NCBI RefSeq assembly: GCF_000381525.1
Contig: NZ_KB906612.1
Span: 1-64,000 of the forward strand
DNA length: 64,000 nucleotides
Source of the DNA: Peptostreptococcus anaerobius VPI 4330 = DSM 2949
GTDB taxonomy: Bacteria > Bacillota > Clostridia > Peptostreptococcales > Peptostreptococcaceae
Direction: 5' to 3'
Shown here: positions 1-9,868 of the stretch, one piece after another
How the letters are laid out: every line of letters starts with the position of its first letter
Numbering within the stretch: the first letter of the stretch is position 1
Notes under the pieces: model-generated
Database searches by the model: none
What the model was told of the DNA's origin: nothing
The model's input: only the letters and a program-made list of their open reading frames with translations
Position numbers and translations under genes: made by a program

Positions 1-272
1 ATATTTGTATTTATTCCAGATTTAAGTGCTGTTTCTTCGTAAGAATTTCCTGCTAATACTTTTGATACAAGCTTAAACTTTTCTTCTGCACTCCACTTTT
101 TATTCTGTTCATTGTGTTTAAGGATTTCTTCTCCATGAAAATCTACAAGTTTGCTCCAATATCTAATTTTGTCTCTAAACGTACGAGGTTTAACACCTTC
201 TGGTGTTTCCATCCACTTTCCTTGTTTGTATAGTTCTACGCATTCTTTTTTGAATTCATAACTATATCGCAT
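1..272 (-). CDS. IS3-family transposase OrfA, N-terminal part
   Basis: This frame is open from an ATG at 272 to the window edge and gives about 90 residues beginning MRYSYEFKKECVELYKQGKW. Two stretches look like the tandem helix-turn-helix segments of IS3-group OrfA proteins: the N-terminal EFKKECVELY region, and WSAEEKFKLVSKVLAGNSYE near residue 70. A good AGGAGG lies 8 bases upstream of the start, just inside the IS tip. In this family OrfA binds the inverted repeats and is joined by frameshifting to an OrfB DDE integrase, which must lie to the left. The gene is cut by the window edge and is not necessarily broken. Confidence 0.75.
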   Translation of the reverse strand, partial: MRYSYEFKKECVELYKQGKWMETPEGVKPRTFRDKIRYWSKLVDFHGEEILKHNEQNKKWSAEEKFKLVSKVLAGNSYEETALKSGINTN

Positions 273-314
273 AAAAATACCCTCCTTACTGGTTTGTCCA
301 GTAAAGAGGGTACA
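1..314 (-). mobile_element. IS3-family insertion sequence, left part only
   Basis: The end of an insertion sequence runs off the left edge of the window. Read on the minus strand, the tip at about 314 starts TGTACCCTCTTTACTGGACA, the TG-led form typical of IS3/IS150-group terminal repeats, and is followed 20-30 bases later by a ribosome binding site and the first transposase frame. The other end is outside the window, so completeness and target-site duplication cannot be judged. Confidence 0.75.
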
Positions 315-467
315 TATCAGAAATCCCGAGTTCTTTTTTCATGTTGTATATATTGTTCTAAATAGAATGCTCTAAAATAGGAGATATATAAAAAATAAGG
401 AGGCGTATTTAAATAGCTCTTATAAATATGATATAATAATATAGAGATTCAGAAAAGGGGAATGCTT

Positions 468-1343
468 ATGGATAAGATTGATTTAAAAAACTTTATATAT
501 TTAACTATAGCCGGTATTGTAAATGCCTTTGGGGTGACTATATTTTTGGCACCAGTAAAATTATACGACAGTGGTATATCAGGAACATCTATGCTCTTGT
601 CACAGATGACACCACCCTATATGAGTCTGTCATTTTTCCTGATTCTGCTAAATATACCCCTATTCATGTTCGGTCTTAAAAAACAGGGTAGGGAATTTAC
701 AGTTTATGCAGTATATGCTGTCATGGTCTACTCTATAGCAGCCTGGTATATAACGGAGGTGTCACCTATTGATGTGAGTGTAGTATCTCCTCTAGCCGGT
801 TCAGACCTATTATTATGCGCCTTGTTTGGAGGTATGATATCTGGTACCGGTAGCGGTATTGCCCTCAGGTATGGTGGAGCTATGGATGGCATCGAAGTAA
901 TGGCTGTTATATTTTCCAAGAAGTTAGGAGTTACGGTAGGTATTTTTGTTATGGTATACAATGTGATACTCTATGTAGTATGTGGTCTTATACTGAGTAG
1001 TTGGGTACTTCCATTATACTCAATAGTTACCTATATGGCAGCCCTAAAGACCATAGACTTTATAGTTGACGGTATAGATAGGTCAAAGTCACTTATGATA
1101 GTAACTCAAAAGGCCGACGTAATCTGTGAACAATTGTCTTTGGAATTTGAAGAGGGGATTACTATTATGGATGGTAAGGGCTACTACTCAGATGCAAGAA
1201 AATCCATAATATACATTGTACTAAACAGGTTCCAGATTATAAAAGCAAAAAACATTGTACACAATCTTGATCCCAATGCATTTATAACAATCAGTGAGAT
1301 AGCGGATGTTTTTACAAATAACCATGCTAGCTTGGATAATTAA
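468..1343 (+). CDS. YitT family membrane protein (DUF161/DUF2179)
   Basis: Integral membrane protein of about 291 residues. The first 200 residues contain roughly five hydrophobic segments with the YitT-type pattern of an amphipathic start (KNFIYLTIAGIVNAFGVTIF) and a glycine-rich repeat around GMISGTGSGIALRYGG. Residues 205-285 form a soluble DUF2179 tail with GITIMDGKGYYS. The family is widespread in Firmicutes, and its transport substrate is unknown. I chose the ATG at 468 because AAAAGGGG ends 7 bases upstream; an in-frame ATG at 462 sits almost on that site. The gene stands alone between the IS end and the heat-shock operon and has its own weak terminator. Confidence 0.85.
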   Translation: MDKIDLKNFIYLTIAGIVNAFGVTIFLAPVKLYDSGISGTSMLLSQMTPPYMSLSFFLILLNIPLFMFGLKKQGREFTVYAVYAVMVYSIAAWYITEVSPIDVSVVSPLAGSDLLLCALFGGMISGTGSGIALRYGGAMDGIEVMAVIFSKKLGVTVGIFVMVYNVILYVVCGLILSSWVLPLYSIVTYMAALKTIDFIVDGIDRSKSLMIVTQKADVICEQLSLEFEEGITIMDGKGYYSDARKSIIYIVLNRFQIIKAKNIVHNLDPNAFITISEIADVFTNNHASLDN

Positions 1344-1373
1344 ATACCAGCAATATATAATACAATTAAATTT

Positions 1374-1403
1374 GGACTAGTCAATAGGCTAGTTCATTTT
1401 TTT
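1374..1403 (+). terminator. weak intrinsic terminator after the YitT gene
   Basis: GGACTAG at 1374-1380 pairs with CTAGTTC at 1389-1395 (one G-T pair) and is followed by A and then a run of T. The 7-bp stem separates the YitT gene from the heat-shock promoter. Confidence 0.5.
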
Positions 1404-1479
1404 GTATAGTTGTTTATTTATTTTGATCTTATTTTCAGATGGGCTAGTCGAAAAATAAAAACTTTTTTCAAAAAAGGTA

Positions 1480-1508
1480 TTTACAAATTGACTCAAACAT
1501 GATATAAC
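1480..1508 (+). promoter_or_regulatory. sigma-A-type promoter of the hrcA operon
   Basis: TTTACA (1480-1485) and TATAAC (1503-1508) are separated by exactly 17 bases. The predicted start, near 1515, lies just before the CIRCE operator, the usual geometry for HrcA-repressed class I heat-shock operons. Confidence 0.75.
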
Positions 1509-1523
1509 ATAGTTAAGAAGTTT

Positions 1524-1550
1524 TTAGCACTCTTCGATAGTGAGTGATAA
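1524..1550 (+). promoter_or_regulatory. CIRCE element (HrcA operator)
   Basis: TTAGCACTC, a 9-base spacer and GAGTGATAA match the CIRCE consensus TTAGCACTC-N9-GAGTGCTAA with a single mismatch in the right arm. It lies immediately downstream of the predicted transcription start and about 85 bases before hrcA, so it controls the whole hrcA-grpE-dnaK-dnaJ operon. Confidence 0.95.
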
Positions 1551-1634
1551 TAACAAGAAAAAACATCATGTAAGTTAAGATAGGGACGGGCTAAATTTTT
1601 GAACCGTCGTTAATATAGTAAATGGGGTGGTAGT

Positions 1635-2651
1635 ATGGATCTAAGCGACAGACAATTAAATATTTTAAAAGCCATAGTGAAAGACTACATCGAGACAGCA
1701 GAAGCTGTTGGTTCGAGGACTATATCTAAAAAATATAGTTTGGGTGTATCGGCAGCGACTATCAGAAATGAGATGTCAGACCTAGAAGATATGGGATATC
1801 TAGTTCAGCCTCATACTTCTTCTGGTAGGATACCTACTCAGAAGGGATATATGTTGTATGTTGATTCTTTGATGGGGTCAACTGAGCTGGAGGACCATGA
1901 AAAAGAAATTCTAAGAGGATGTATTCAAGGCAACTTTAAGAATATGGACAGCCTGCTTGGTGAATTGTCCAAGATCCTTTCTAGGTTGACGAATTATACA
2001 ACTATAGCAGTGTATGATGATGAGAGACTAAAACATACTATAAAGTACATACAGTTAGTTAATTTGTCTCCTGAGAAGATACTTCTTATAGTAGTAGCAG
2101 ATGATGGTGAGATAAAATCCCAAGAGTTTAATACCTTGGTTGATCTACCTCAATCAAAATTGAATGTAATATCCAATAGCCTTTCTAATAAATTGGAAGG
2201 TAAGAGAATTACAGAACTAGATGACGATATGATATCCTATATAAAATATGAGATAGGTGAGTACTCAGAGATAGTAGATGATTTAATCAATCTTCTTAAT
2301 TCTAGTATGGATAACAGGGGATACAAGATTAAGTTAAATGGTACAACAAACATATTTAACTATCCTGAGTTCAATGATATGGTCAGGGCCAAGTCATTCC
2401 TTAATATGTTGGAAGAAAAAGATGAGGTCGCTAGAATAATTGATACTAAGGGTATCCAAAAGGATAATCTTAATATAGTAATAGGCAATTCACAAGATGA
2501 TATGAGTAAGGATTTGAGTATTATTACAGCAACTTATAATGTACAGGACAACCTGCAGGGCAAGATATCTTTTATCGGTCCTACTAGGATGGACTATTCA
2601 AAAATATACTCTATATTAAATTATATGAGTTTGTTGCTGGATGGTAATTGA
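1635..2651 (+). CDS. hrcA: heat-inducible transcription repressor HrcA
   Basis: HrcA, 338 residues, represses class I heat-shock genes by binding CIRCE and needs GroEL to stay active. Residues 1-80 form the winged helix with SAATIRNEMSDLEDMGYL and the loop HTSSGRIPT, both characteristic of the family. The rest is the GAF-like and dimerisation part. Length is normal. The ATG has GGGGTGG about 6 bases upstream. It is first in the operon, directly under its own operator, so it is expected to repress itself along with grpE, dnaK and dnaJ. Confidence 0.97.
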   Translation: MDLSDRQLNILKAIVKDYIETAEAVGSRTISKKYSLGVSAATIRNEMSDLEDMGYLVQPHTSSGRIPTQKGYMLYVDSLMGSTELEDHEKEILRGCIQGNFKNMDSLLGELSKILSRLTNYTTIAVYDDERLKHTIKYIQLVNLSPEKILLIVVADDGEIKSQEFNTLVDLPQSKLNVISNSLSNKLEGKRITELDDDMISYIKYEIGEYSEIVDDLINLLNSSMDNRGYKIKLNGTTNIFNYPEFNDMVRAKSFLNMLEEKDEVARIIDTKGIQKDNLNIVIGNSQDDMSKDLSIITATYNVQDNLQGKISFIGPTRMDYSKIYSILNYMSLLLDGN

Positions 2652-2673
2652 TAAAACTTAGAGGGGTGTAGAT

Positions 2674-3309
2674 GTGGAAAACAAGAACAAGGAAGAATTG
2701 AAGAACAAAGAAGAATTGAAAAATAAAGAAGAAATGAGTCAAGAAGAAAGTATTGAAACTGAAGAAACAGTGACAGTAGATAGTGATCAAATAAGTGTGG
2801 AAGAAGGTGCTCAAGACCAGGAAGAGGAAAATCTTGAAGAAGAACAAGATGACATGGAACCTGCTTTTAAGATTAAATCACTAGAGAACAAATTGGCTGA
2901 AAAGGAGGATGCCCTAAAGAGATTAAATGCAGAATATGCAAATTTTAGGAGAAGGACATCTGAAGAAAAGGACACAATTGCCTTATATGCCAATGAAAAA
3001 GTAATGAATGAACTATTGCCAGTTCTAGACAACTTTGAAAGAGCTCTTAATGCTGTTGAAGATAAGGAAGACAGCCTATATAAGGGAGTAGATATGATAA
3101 GGCTTCAGATAGTTGAAGCTCTAAAAAAATCTGGTCTTGAAAAGATAGATGCTCAGGTTGGTGTAGATTTTGACCCGAATTTACATATGGCAGTTATGCA
3201 GGAAGAAAGTCCTGACCATGAGGCGGGCAAGATTTTGATGGAATTACAGCCGGGTTACAAGCTAGGCAAAAAAGTCATCAGGGCTAGCATGGTAAAGGTT
3301 TCATGCTAG
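2674..3309 (+). CDS. grpE: nucleotide exchange factor GrpE
   Basis: GrpE, 211 residues, releases ADP from DnaK during the chaperone cycle. The first 65 residues are a very acidic, low-complexity tail, and its first 20 residues repeat the unit KNKEEL. Residues 65-115 form the long dimer helix (KIKSLENKLAEKEDALKRL), and the C-terminal beta domain carries PNLHMAVMQEES and the closing GYKLGKKVIRASMVKV. The start is GTG at 2674; an overlapping ATG at 2672 is out of frame. It follows hrcA by 22 bases. Confidence 0.96.
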   Translation: MENKNKEELKNKEELKNKEEMSQEESIETEETVTVDSDQISVEEGAQDQEEENLEEEQDDMEPAFKIKSLENKLAEKEDALKRLNAEYANFRRRTSEEKDTIALYANEKVMNELLPVLDNFERALNAVEDKEDSLYKGVDMIRLQIVEALKKSGLEKIDAQVGVDFDPNLHMAVMQEESPDHEAGKILMELQPGYKLGKKVIRASMVKVSC

Positions 3310-3386
3310 GATAAAGTAGACAAAAATAATAAAAATAAAAAACAATATTTAAAAGGTAAAATAAGATAATATTTGGAGGTAATAAA

Positions 3387-5225
3387 ATGAGTAAAGTAAT
3401 AGGAATAGATTTAGGTACAACAAATTCATGTGTTGCAGTATTAGAGGGTGGAGAACCTACAATAATACCAAACAACGAAGGTATGAGAACAACTCCATCA
3501 GTTGTAGCTTTCACTAAGGATGGAGAAAGAATAGTTGGTGAACCAGCAAAGAGACAGGCTGTAACAAATGCAGACAGAACTATATCATCAATAAAGACTC
3601 ACATGGGTACTGACTACAAGGTTAATATAGATTCAAAGAGCTACACTCCACAGGAAATATCAGCTGTAATCCTACAGAAGTTAAAGGCAGATGCAGAGAG
3701 CTACCTAGGTGAAAAGGTAACTGAAGCTGTAATTACAGTTCCAGCCTACTTTACAGATGCCCAGAGACAGGCTACAAAGGATGCTGGTAAGATAGCTGGT
3801 CTTGATGTTAAGAGAATTATAAATGAGCCAACAGCAGCATCACTAGCTTACGGTCTTGACAAGATTGAAGAGGAAAAGAAGATACTTGTATTCGACTTAG
3901 GTGGTGGTACATTCGACGTATCTATCCTTGAAATAGGTGATGGTACATTTGAAGTACTTGCAACTGCTGGTAACAACAGACTAGGTGGAGACGACTTTGA
4001 CCAGATTATAGTTGACTACCTAGCAGAAGAATTCAAGAAGGCTGAAGGAGTAGACCTAAGAAATGACAATATGGCCCTTCAGAGATTAAAAGAAGCTGCA
4101 GAAAAGGCTAAGAAGGAACTATCTTCTACAATGTCTTCTAACATCAACCTACCATTCATAACTGCTACAGCAGAGGGTCCAAAGCATATGAACCTTGACC
4201 TTACAAGAGCAAAGTTCAACGAACTTACAGCTAAGTTAGTTGCTGATACTATGGGACCAACTGAACAGGCTATCAAGGATGCTGGTATATCAGTTTCTGA
4301 AATAGACGATGTCCTACTAGTTGGTGGTTCAACAAGAATACCAGCAGTACAGGAAGCAGTACAGAAGTTCATAGGCAAGGAACCACACAAGGGTATCAAC
4401 CCAGACGAGTGTGTTGCTGCAGGTGCAGCAGTACAGGCAGGTGTCCTAACAGGTGAAGTTAACGACATACTTCTACTAGACGTAACTCCACTTTCACTAG
4501 GTATTGAAACTCTAGGTAATGTATTTACAAAGATTATAGAAAGAAATACTACAATACCAACTAAGAAGTCACAGGTATTCTCTACAGCAGCTGACAACCA
4601 GACAGCAGTTGACATCCATGTACTACAGGGTGAAAGAGCTATGTCATATGACAACACTACTCTTGGTAGATTCCAGCTTACAAATATACCACCAGCAAAG
4701 AGAGGAGTACCTCAGATAGAAGTAACTTTCGATATAGATGCCAACGGTATAGTAAACGTAACAGCTAAGGACCTAGGAACTGGTAAGGAACAGAAGATAA
4801 CAATAACTTCTAACACTAATATGTCAGAAGAAGAAATAGAAAAGAAGGTAAGAGAAGCAGAAGCAAACGCAGAAGCAGATAAGAAAAAGAAGGAAAAGAT
4901 AGAAGCTGTAAACCACGCTGAATCTTTAGCATATCAGACAGAGCAGACTCTTGCTGAACTTGGTGAAAATATCAAGGCTGACGAAAAATCAGAAATAGAA
5001 TCTCTAGTAGCCAAGGTAAGAGAAGTTAAGGATAAGGAAGAATCTACAGTTGAAGAAATAAATGCAGCAGTTGAAGAGTTGTTGGCTAAGTTCCAGAAGA
5101 TATCTCAGGACCTATATGCACAGGCTCAGGCAGCACAGCAGGCAGGTGCAGACCAGCAGGCAGGTGATCAGCCAAAGGACGATAATGTTGTAGATGCTGA
5201 CTTTACAGAAGTTGATGACAAATAA
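3387..5225 (+). CDS. dnaK: chaperone DnaK (Hsp70)
   Basis: DnaK, 612 residues, is the ATP-dependent Hsp70 that works with DnaJ and GrpE. The ATPase domain shows the phosphate loops [13 protein letters not shown] (residues 5-17), [14 protein letters not shown] (near 170) and [13 protein letters not shown] (near 310). The substrate domain begins near 365 ([13 protein letters not shown]). A helical lid follows, and the tail ends [13 protein letters not shown]. The short length, without the loop seen in proteobacterial DnaK, is normal for Gram-positives. Codon choice is strongly biased (AAG, CTA), as expected for a highly expressed gene. GGAGG stands upstream of the ATG. Confidence 0.98.
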   Translation: MSKVIGIDLGTTNSCVAVLEGGEPTIIPNNEGMRTTPSVVAFTKDGERIVGEPAKRQAVTNADRTISSIKTHMGTDYKVNIDSKSYTPQEISAVILQKLKADAESYLGEKVTEAVITVPAYFTDAQRQATKDAGKIAGLDVKRIINEPTAASLAYGLDKIEEEKKILVFDLGGGTFDVSILEIGDGTFEVLATAGNNRLGGDDFDQIIVDYLAEEFKKAEGVDLRNDNMALQRLKEAAEKAKKELSSTMSSNINLPFITATAEGPKHMNLDLTRAKFNELTAKLVADTMGPTEQAIKDAGISVSEIDDVLLVGGSTRIPAVQEAVQKFIGKEPHKGINPDECVAAGAAVQAGVLTGEVNDILLLDVTPLSLGIETLGNVFTKIIERNTTIPTKKSQVFSTAADNQTAVDIHVLQGERAMSYDNTTLGRFQLTNIPPAKRGVPQIEVTFDIDANGIVNVTAKDLGTGKEQKITITSNTNMSEEEIEKKVREAEANAEADKKKKEKIEAVNHAESLAYQTEQTLAELGENIKADEKSEIESLVAKVREVKDKEESTVEEINAAVEELLAKFQKISQDLYAQAQAAQQAGADQQAGDQPKDDNVVDADFTEVDDK

Positions 5226-5304
5226 TTAGTAGGATAGTGTAAGTGTCTAATAACTAGTAGACTTTATAAAAAATATATCCTATAATTGTATAGGTAGAAA
5301 TAAG

Positions 5305-5340
5305 ACAATGGCTTGTGGATAACCGCAAGCTATTGTTGTT
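5305..5340 (+). terminator. hairpin between dnaK and dnaJ
   Basis: ACAATGGCTTG (5305-5315) pairs with CAAGCTATTGT (5326-5336) apart from one G-T pair, and is followed by a short T-rich stretch. It may be a leaky terminator or processing site that lowers dnaJ output relative to dnaK. Confidence 0.5.
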
Positions 5341-5365
5341 AAATAAGGGGAGGCAGGTGTAAGTT

Positions 5366-6544
5366 TTGGCAAATAAAGATTATTATGAGATGCTTGGGGT
5401 GTCTAAAACTGCTGATGAGAAAGAAATCAAAAAAGCATATAGAAAACTTGCGATGAAGTACCATCCTGATAAGAATCCAGGTGATAAAGAGGCCGAAGAG
5501 AAATTTAAAGAAATAAATGAAGCCTACGAAGTACTTTCAGATGCAGACAAGAGAAAGATATACGACCAATACGGAGCAGATGCAGTAAATGGCCAAGGTG
5601 GCTTTGGAGGCGCTGGTGGCTTTGGCGGATTCGGTGGAGGTGCCGGTGGCTTTGAAGATATTTTCGATATGTTCGGAGATGTTTTTGGAGGATCAGGTGG
5701 CTTTGGTGGATTCGGTGGCGGATATACTAGACGTGGTCCGCTAAGAGGAGCCGACATCAGACAGAATATTACAATTGATTTTATGGAAGCTGCATTTGGA
5801 AAGAAAATATCTGTAAAAATAAATAGAAATGAAGAGTGTGACGAGTGTCATGGTAGTGGATGTAAACCAGGAACTTCTAAGAAGACTTGTCCGACTTGTG
5901 GTGGATCAGGTACTATAAGAGATATCAAACAGACTATGTTTGGTAATATAGCTACTCAAAGAGAGTGTCCAGACTGCCATGGTACAGGAGAGAAAATAGA
6001 AACTCCATGTTCTAAGTGTAAGGGCAAGGGCTACACAAGAAAGACTAAGACGATAGAAGTTGATATACCTGCAGGTATAGATGATGGTCAGATTATAAGA
6101 GTATCTGGTCAAGGTGAATATGGTGAAAAGGGAGCTCCAAGGGGTGACCTACTTGTAGTAATAAATGTCAGACCACATGATGTATTTATAAGAGATGGTT
6201 ATGATGTTTATATTACTATACCAGTATCAATTGTACAGGCTACACTTGGTGATGATATACAGGTACCAACAGTTGATGGAGATGTCAAGTATACAGTTCC
6301 AGCAGGTACTCAGCCAGGTACAGTCTTTAGGCTAAAATCTAAGGGTATACAGCACGTAAATTCATCAAGAAGGGGTGACCAGTACGTCAAGGTCGATGTA
6401 CAGATACCAAAGAAGGTAACAGACAAGCAAGCAGATTTATTGAGACAGTTTGCTGGTGATTCTAAGGATGGGGTTGCAATCAATAATCCAAAGGGAAATA
6501 AGAAGACATTTGGACAAAAGGTTGAAGACTTCTTCACTAAATAA
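5366..6544 (+). CDS. dnaJ: chaperone DnaJ (Hsp40)
   Basis: DnaJ, 392 residues, delivers unfolded clients to DnaK and stimulates its ATPase. The J domain has the HPD triad at residues 33-35. A Gly/Phe-rich linker follows at about 75-125. Four CxxCxGxG zinc motifs are intact ([32 protein letters not shown]), and then come two beta-barrel client-binding domains. The start is TTG at 5366, preceded by GGGGAGGC; no in-frame ATG fits the conserved N-terminus. It is last in the heat-shock operon, with a strong terminator behind it. Confidence 0.97.
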   Translation: MANKDYYEMLGVSKTADEKEIKKAYRKLAMKYHPDKNPGDKEAEEKFKEINEAYEVLSDADKRKIYDQYGADAVNGQGGFGGAGGFGGFGGGAGGFEDIFDMFGDVFGGSGGFGGFGGGYTRRGPLRGADIRQNITIDFMEAAFGKKISVKINRNEECDECHGSGCKPGTSKKTCPTCGGSGTIRDIKQTMFGNIATQRECPDCHGTGEKIETPCSKCKGKGYTRKTKTIEVDIPAGIDDGQIIRVSGQGEYGEKGAPRGDLLVVINVRPHDVFIRDGYDVYITIPVSIVQATLGDDIQVPTVDGDVKYTVPAGTQPGTVFRLKSKGIQHVNSSRRGDQYVKVDVQIPKKVTDKQADLLRQFAGDSKDGVAINNPKGNKKTFGQKVEDFFTK

Positions 6545-6556
6545 AAGCATAAATAT

Positions 6557-6634
6557 AATCCTAACAAATATCCTCTTATAGCTAGAAAGTTTAACTCTAG
6601 CCTATATCTTTGAGGATAGGTGTTAGGATTTTTC
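6557..6634. terminator. bidirectional terminator between dnaJ and the acyltransferase gene
   Basis: AATCCTAACA (6557-6566) pairs perfectly with TGTTAGGATT (6621-6630). The loop contains further pairing (TATCCTC with GAGGATA, CTAGA with TCTAG), and T runs follow on the plus strand. It lies between two convergent genes. Confidence 0.8.
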
Positions 6635-6642
6635 TTGTAATA

Positions 6643-7800
6643 TTAAAAACCGACTAGTTTTTTTAGTAGGGGTATCTTGCTGAGGATAAAGGTAATAATC
6701 CAACTTACTATCATCAATACATAAACATAAACCAATACGGCCATAAGTTTATCTAGTCCAAGAGATATCATATAGTTTAAAAAGTCCGTGAATATTTCCT
6801 GGTCCTTTACTATCATATGAAGTAGGTAGATTCCAAAAGTGCATGAACCCAAAGACCTTATATACTTAGACAAGAGTCTAGGTATTTTTCTATTTTCTAA
6901 TAAAAGTTTGCCAGTGATATATACACATATCATATTTATAACCAAGAAAGAATAGTGGTAGGCCTCTATATCAAATGTTTTTGTATCCATTGCCCTCAAG
7001 TATGTTACATATGAGGCTATTGAAATACAGCCTATATTGACAATCCAAAGTATAATAGGAGTCAATAACCTATGTTTAATTTCAAGTTTCTTGTGTATAT
7101 AATAGCCTAGGCAAGGGTAGATCACTACGTTTGTACAAATCCAACCTATACTGAAGTCACTGCTTAGTCTAAAGGCCTCATTATTTACAAAAAACTGTGT
7201 AATAGGTACAAGAGCATTCATAAGCAAGCAAATAGCAACCATATAGTAGTAGTGTTTGTCTTCTAGGTGTTTGACAAGCGACTGCAGAAATGGCAGACCT
7301 ATCAGGTAGGCTATAAATGCATACATATACCACAAGTGTGTACGGACATCACCCGAATAAAGTTTCAAAATGAAGTCATTTATCCAACCCTTTTCCAGGA
7401 TTAGCTTGTTGCCATTTGCCTTGTAGATAAGTTCTAGGTAATATATCAATGATATAATTATAAGTATAAGTGAAAATTTGAGGATTTTTTTTCTCCATAA
7501 TCTTCCAAGGGGCTCCGGATCTTTTCCAAGTGCCAGGGCACCCGAGATAGCAAAGAATACAGGAACTGAAAACTTACAGAAAATGGCAACACCAAGGCTT
7601 ATCCAGAACTGTAAGGATGCTGGTTGGTATGTTGAAAATAAGTTAAATCCATTTGTGCCTGTGTGGTTGAAGATAACGAAGAAAATAGCAAACCCTCTCA
7701 AAAACTCCAAATACAAAATCTTATTTTTGCTGTATTTTTTATCTTGTTTCCTAAGGATACTCTGAGTTGACTTTTGTGAGTCTGTTGAAATATTATGCAT
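6643..7800 (-). CDS. acyltransferase family 3 membrane protein
   Basis: Membrane protein of 385 residues with about ten hydrophobic helices, matching the acyltransferase-3 (OafA/YrhL-like) family that moves acetyl or other acyl groups onto cell-surface polysaccharide, peptidoglycan or lipid carriers. The first helix has the family pattern LEFLRGFAIFFVIFNHTGTN, with the conserved histidine inside the membrane segment. AAAGGA stands a few bases upstream of the ATG at 7800. It is a single gene, convergent with dnaJ. The substrate cannot be read from the sequence. Confidence 0.85.
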   Translation of the reverse strand: MHNISTDSQKSTQSILRKQDKKYSKNKILYLEFLRGFAIFFVIFNHTGTNGFNLFSTYQPASLQFWISLGVAIFCKFSVPVFFAISGALALGKDPEPLGRLWRKKILKFSLILIIISLIYYLELIYKANGNKLILEKGWINDFILKLYSGDVRTHLWYMYAFIAYLIGLPFLQSLVKHLEDKHYYYMVAICLLMNALVPITQFFVNNEAFRLSSDFSIGWICTNVVIYPCLGYYIHKKLEIKHRLLTPIILWIVNIGCISIASYVTYLRAMDTKTFDIEAYHYSFLVINMICVYITGKLLLENRKIPRLLSKYIRSLGSCTFGIYLLHMIVKDQEIFTDFLNYMISLGLDKLMAVLVYVYVLMIVSWIITFILSKIPLLKKLVGF

Positions 7801-8044
7801 TTCTAAATCCTTTCTAATTAATTTGTTGAATTAAATATATTCTACTTTATATTATAGCATTTTAATTAGTAAATAAAAGAGTAATTGTCAAAAAAATTGA
7901 AAATTCTAATAGAAAGCATCTATTTAAAAGGAATTTATAAGAGACTTAGATATATTAAAGTTGAAAATCTTGGGTATAAAATATATAATTGACTTAGGAT
8001 ATACTGTTGAATAATAAAACGTAAATGGAGGTTGTAATAAACAA

Positions 8045-8872
8045 ATGAGATTAATTTCTTGGAACATAGATTCATTAAATGCTGCACTTACAAGTGATTC
8101 AGCTAGGGCACTCTTATCTAGAGAGGTGCTAAAGACTATAATAGACCTAGATCCGGACATAATAGGTCTTCAGGAGACTAAGTTATCTGTTAAGGGGCTT
8201 ACAAAAAAGCATATAGAGATTATTGAGGAGATGCTACCAGACTATGAGTACGTCTACAGGTCTTCAGTAGAACCGGCTAGAAAGGGATATGCTGGTACTA
8301 TGTTCCTGTATAAGAAGGGGATGAATGTCAAGGTGAGTTATCCTGAAATAGGGGCACCTACAACTATGGACTTTGAAGGAAGGATAATAACGCTTGAACT
8401 TGATGATTGTTATGTGACTCAGGTATATACACCTAATGCTGGAGATGGACTTAGGAGACTTGAGGAAAGACAGGTTTGGGACTGTAAATATATGGTATAC
8501 CTAAAGACACTGGATGAAGATAAGCCAGTTCTTGCTTGTGGTGACTACAATGTTGCCCACAATGAGATAGACCTTGCCAATCCAGCCAGCAACCATATGT
8601 CACCTGGATTTACAGATGAAGAAAGGGCTGGATTTACCAACCTGCTTGGGGCCGGATTTGTAGATACATTCCGTCATAAGAATGGAATGGTAGAAGGGGC
8701 CTATTCTTGGTGGGCTCAGAGGGTCAAGACTAGCAAGATAAACAATACAGGCTGGAGAATTGACTACTGGCTAGTGAGTGAAAGAGTGGCAGACAGGGTT
8801 GAATCATCAATAATGGTGGACTCTGGACCTAGACAGGACCATACTCCAATTCTTATGGATATCAATTTATAG
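8045..8872 (+). CDS. xth: exodeoxyribonuclease III / AP endonuclease
   Basis: Exonuclease III family enzyme of 275 residues for base-excision repair: it cuts 5' of abasic sites and trims 3' blocked ends. The Mg-dependent fold shows SWNIDSLNA (Asn7), LQETKLS, the DYNVAHNEIDLANP catalytic stretch, GWRIDYWLVS, and the closing RQDHTPILM with the catalytic histidine. Length is normal. The ATG at 8045 follows GGAGG by about ten bases. It lies 10 bases before prmA, so the two are probably co-transcribed. Confidence 0.95.
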   Translation: MRLISWNIDSLNAALTSDSARALLSREVLKTIIDLDPDIIGLQETKLSVKGLTKKHIEIIEEMLPDYEYVYRSSVEPARKGYAGTMFLYKKGMNVKVSYPEIGAPTTMDFEGRIITLELDDCYVTQVYTPNAGDGLRRLEERQVWDCKYMVYLKTLDEDKPVLACGDYNVAHNEIDLANPASNHMSPGFTDEERAGFTNLLGAGFVDTFRHKNGMVEGAYSWWAQRVKTSKINNTGWRIDYWLVSERVADRVESSIMVDSGPRQDHTPILMDINL

Positions 8873-8882
8873 GAGGTAAGAT

Positions 8883-9827
8883 ATGAGCGATATTTGGATA
8901 GAGGTAACAATTAGTACTACTACTGAGGCTGTTGAGGCTATTACAAACATACTGTTTGAAAATGGTGCCCAGGGTGCTATGATAGATGACCCTAAGGACT
9001 TTTACCAGCAAAAGGCCCATGACTATGATTGGGACTATGCTGAAAGGGAGCTTTTCAGGGAAGATGAAGATGTAGTGTACATCAAGACATATATATCAGA
9101 TGAAAAAAATGTCCTTAAATTTATAGAAGACACAAGGCTGAGAATTCAGGAGCTAGGCGACTGCGGTCTGGATGTTGGTGAGGGAACTGTAACTACTGGT
9201 CAAGTCAAGGAAGAGGACTGGGCTAATAATTGGAAGAAATATTACAAGCCTACCCTTATTGGAGACAGGATAGTTATAAAGCCTGAATGGGAAGATTATG
9301 AAGTCAAAAATCAGGAAATAGTCGTTGAACTAAACCCAGGTATGGCATTTGGTACAGGCAACCATGAAACAACAAGTATGTGTATAGAAAATCTTGAAAA
9401 ATATGTCAAGGAAGACTCAGTCGTATTCGATATAGGTTGTGGAAGTGGTATTCTTGGTATATGTGCGGCCAAACTAGGAGCAAAGGAAGTAATCGGCATA
9501 GACATAGATGAGGTTGCTGTAAAGGTAGCTAAAGAGAATATCGACAAAAACTATGTAGGATCAAATATGACAGCTATCAAGGGCAACCTAGCTGATGATA
9601 TAGACCCATCAAAAAAGGCTGATGTCGTTGTTGCTAATATAATGGCTGATATAGTGATGTTCCTTACAAAGGATGTCAGGTCATTCCTTAAGGATAGTGG
9701 TAAGTTTATATCTTCTGGAATCATACTTGACAAGGTTGACGAGGTTGTTGCTTGTCTAGAAGAAAATGGATTTAAGGATATTCAGGTAAATAAAAAGGGC
9801 GAATGGTCTTGTATAGTAGCTAGCTAA
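8883..9827 (+). CDS. prmA: ribosomal protein L11 methyltransferase PrmA
   Basis: PrmA, 314 residues, trimethylates ribosomal protein L11 with S-adenosylmethionine. The N-terminal third is the L11-recognition domain, and the catalytic domain shows the SAM loop FDIGCGSGILGICAAKLGA near residue 180, with NPGMAFGTGNHETT just before it and VVANIMADI after it. The RBS is AGGAGG, 5-6 bases before the ATG. It is followed by rsmE and mtaB, a common Firmicutes order downstream of dnaJ. Confidence 0.97.
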   Translation: MSDIWIEVTISTTTEAVEAITNILFENGAQGAMIDDPKDFYQQKAHDYDWDYAERELFREDEDVVYIKTYISDEKNVLKFIEDTRLRIQELGDCGLDVGEGTVTTGQVKEEDWANNWKKYYKPTLIGDRIVIKPEWEDYEVKNQEIVVELNPGMAFGTGNHETTSMCIENLEKYVKEDSVVFDIGCGSGILGICAAKLGAKEVIGIDIDEVAVKVAKENIDKNYVGSNMTAIKGNLADDIDPSKKADVVVANIMADIVMFLTKDVRSFLKDSGKFISSGIILDKVDEVVACLEENGFKDIQVNKKGEWSCIVAS

Positions 9828-9868
9828 TTTGAGATGGTAGATAATAAACTTTTCAGTTAGGAGATAGT

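Noticed and set aside
4079-4657. 192-residue frame opposite dnaK
   Set aside because: It lies wholly within dnaK on the other strand, has no ribosome binding site and reflects the strong codon bias of dnaK.
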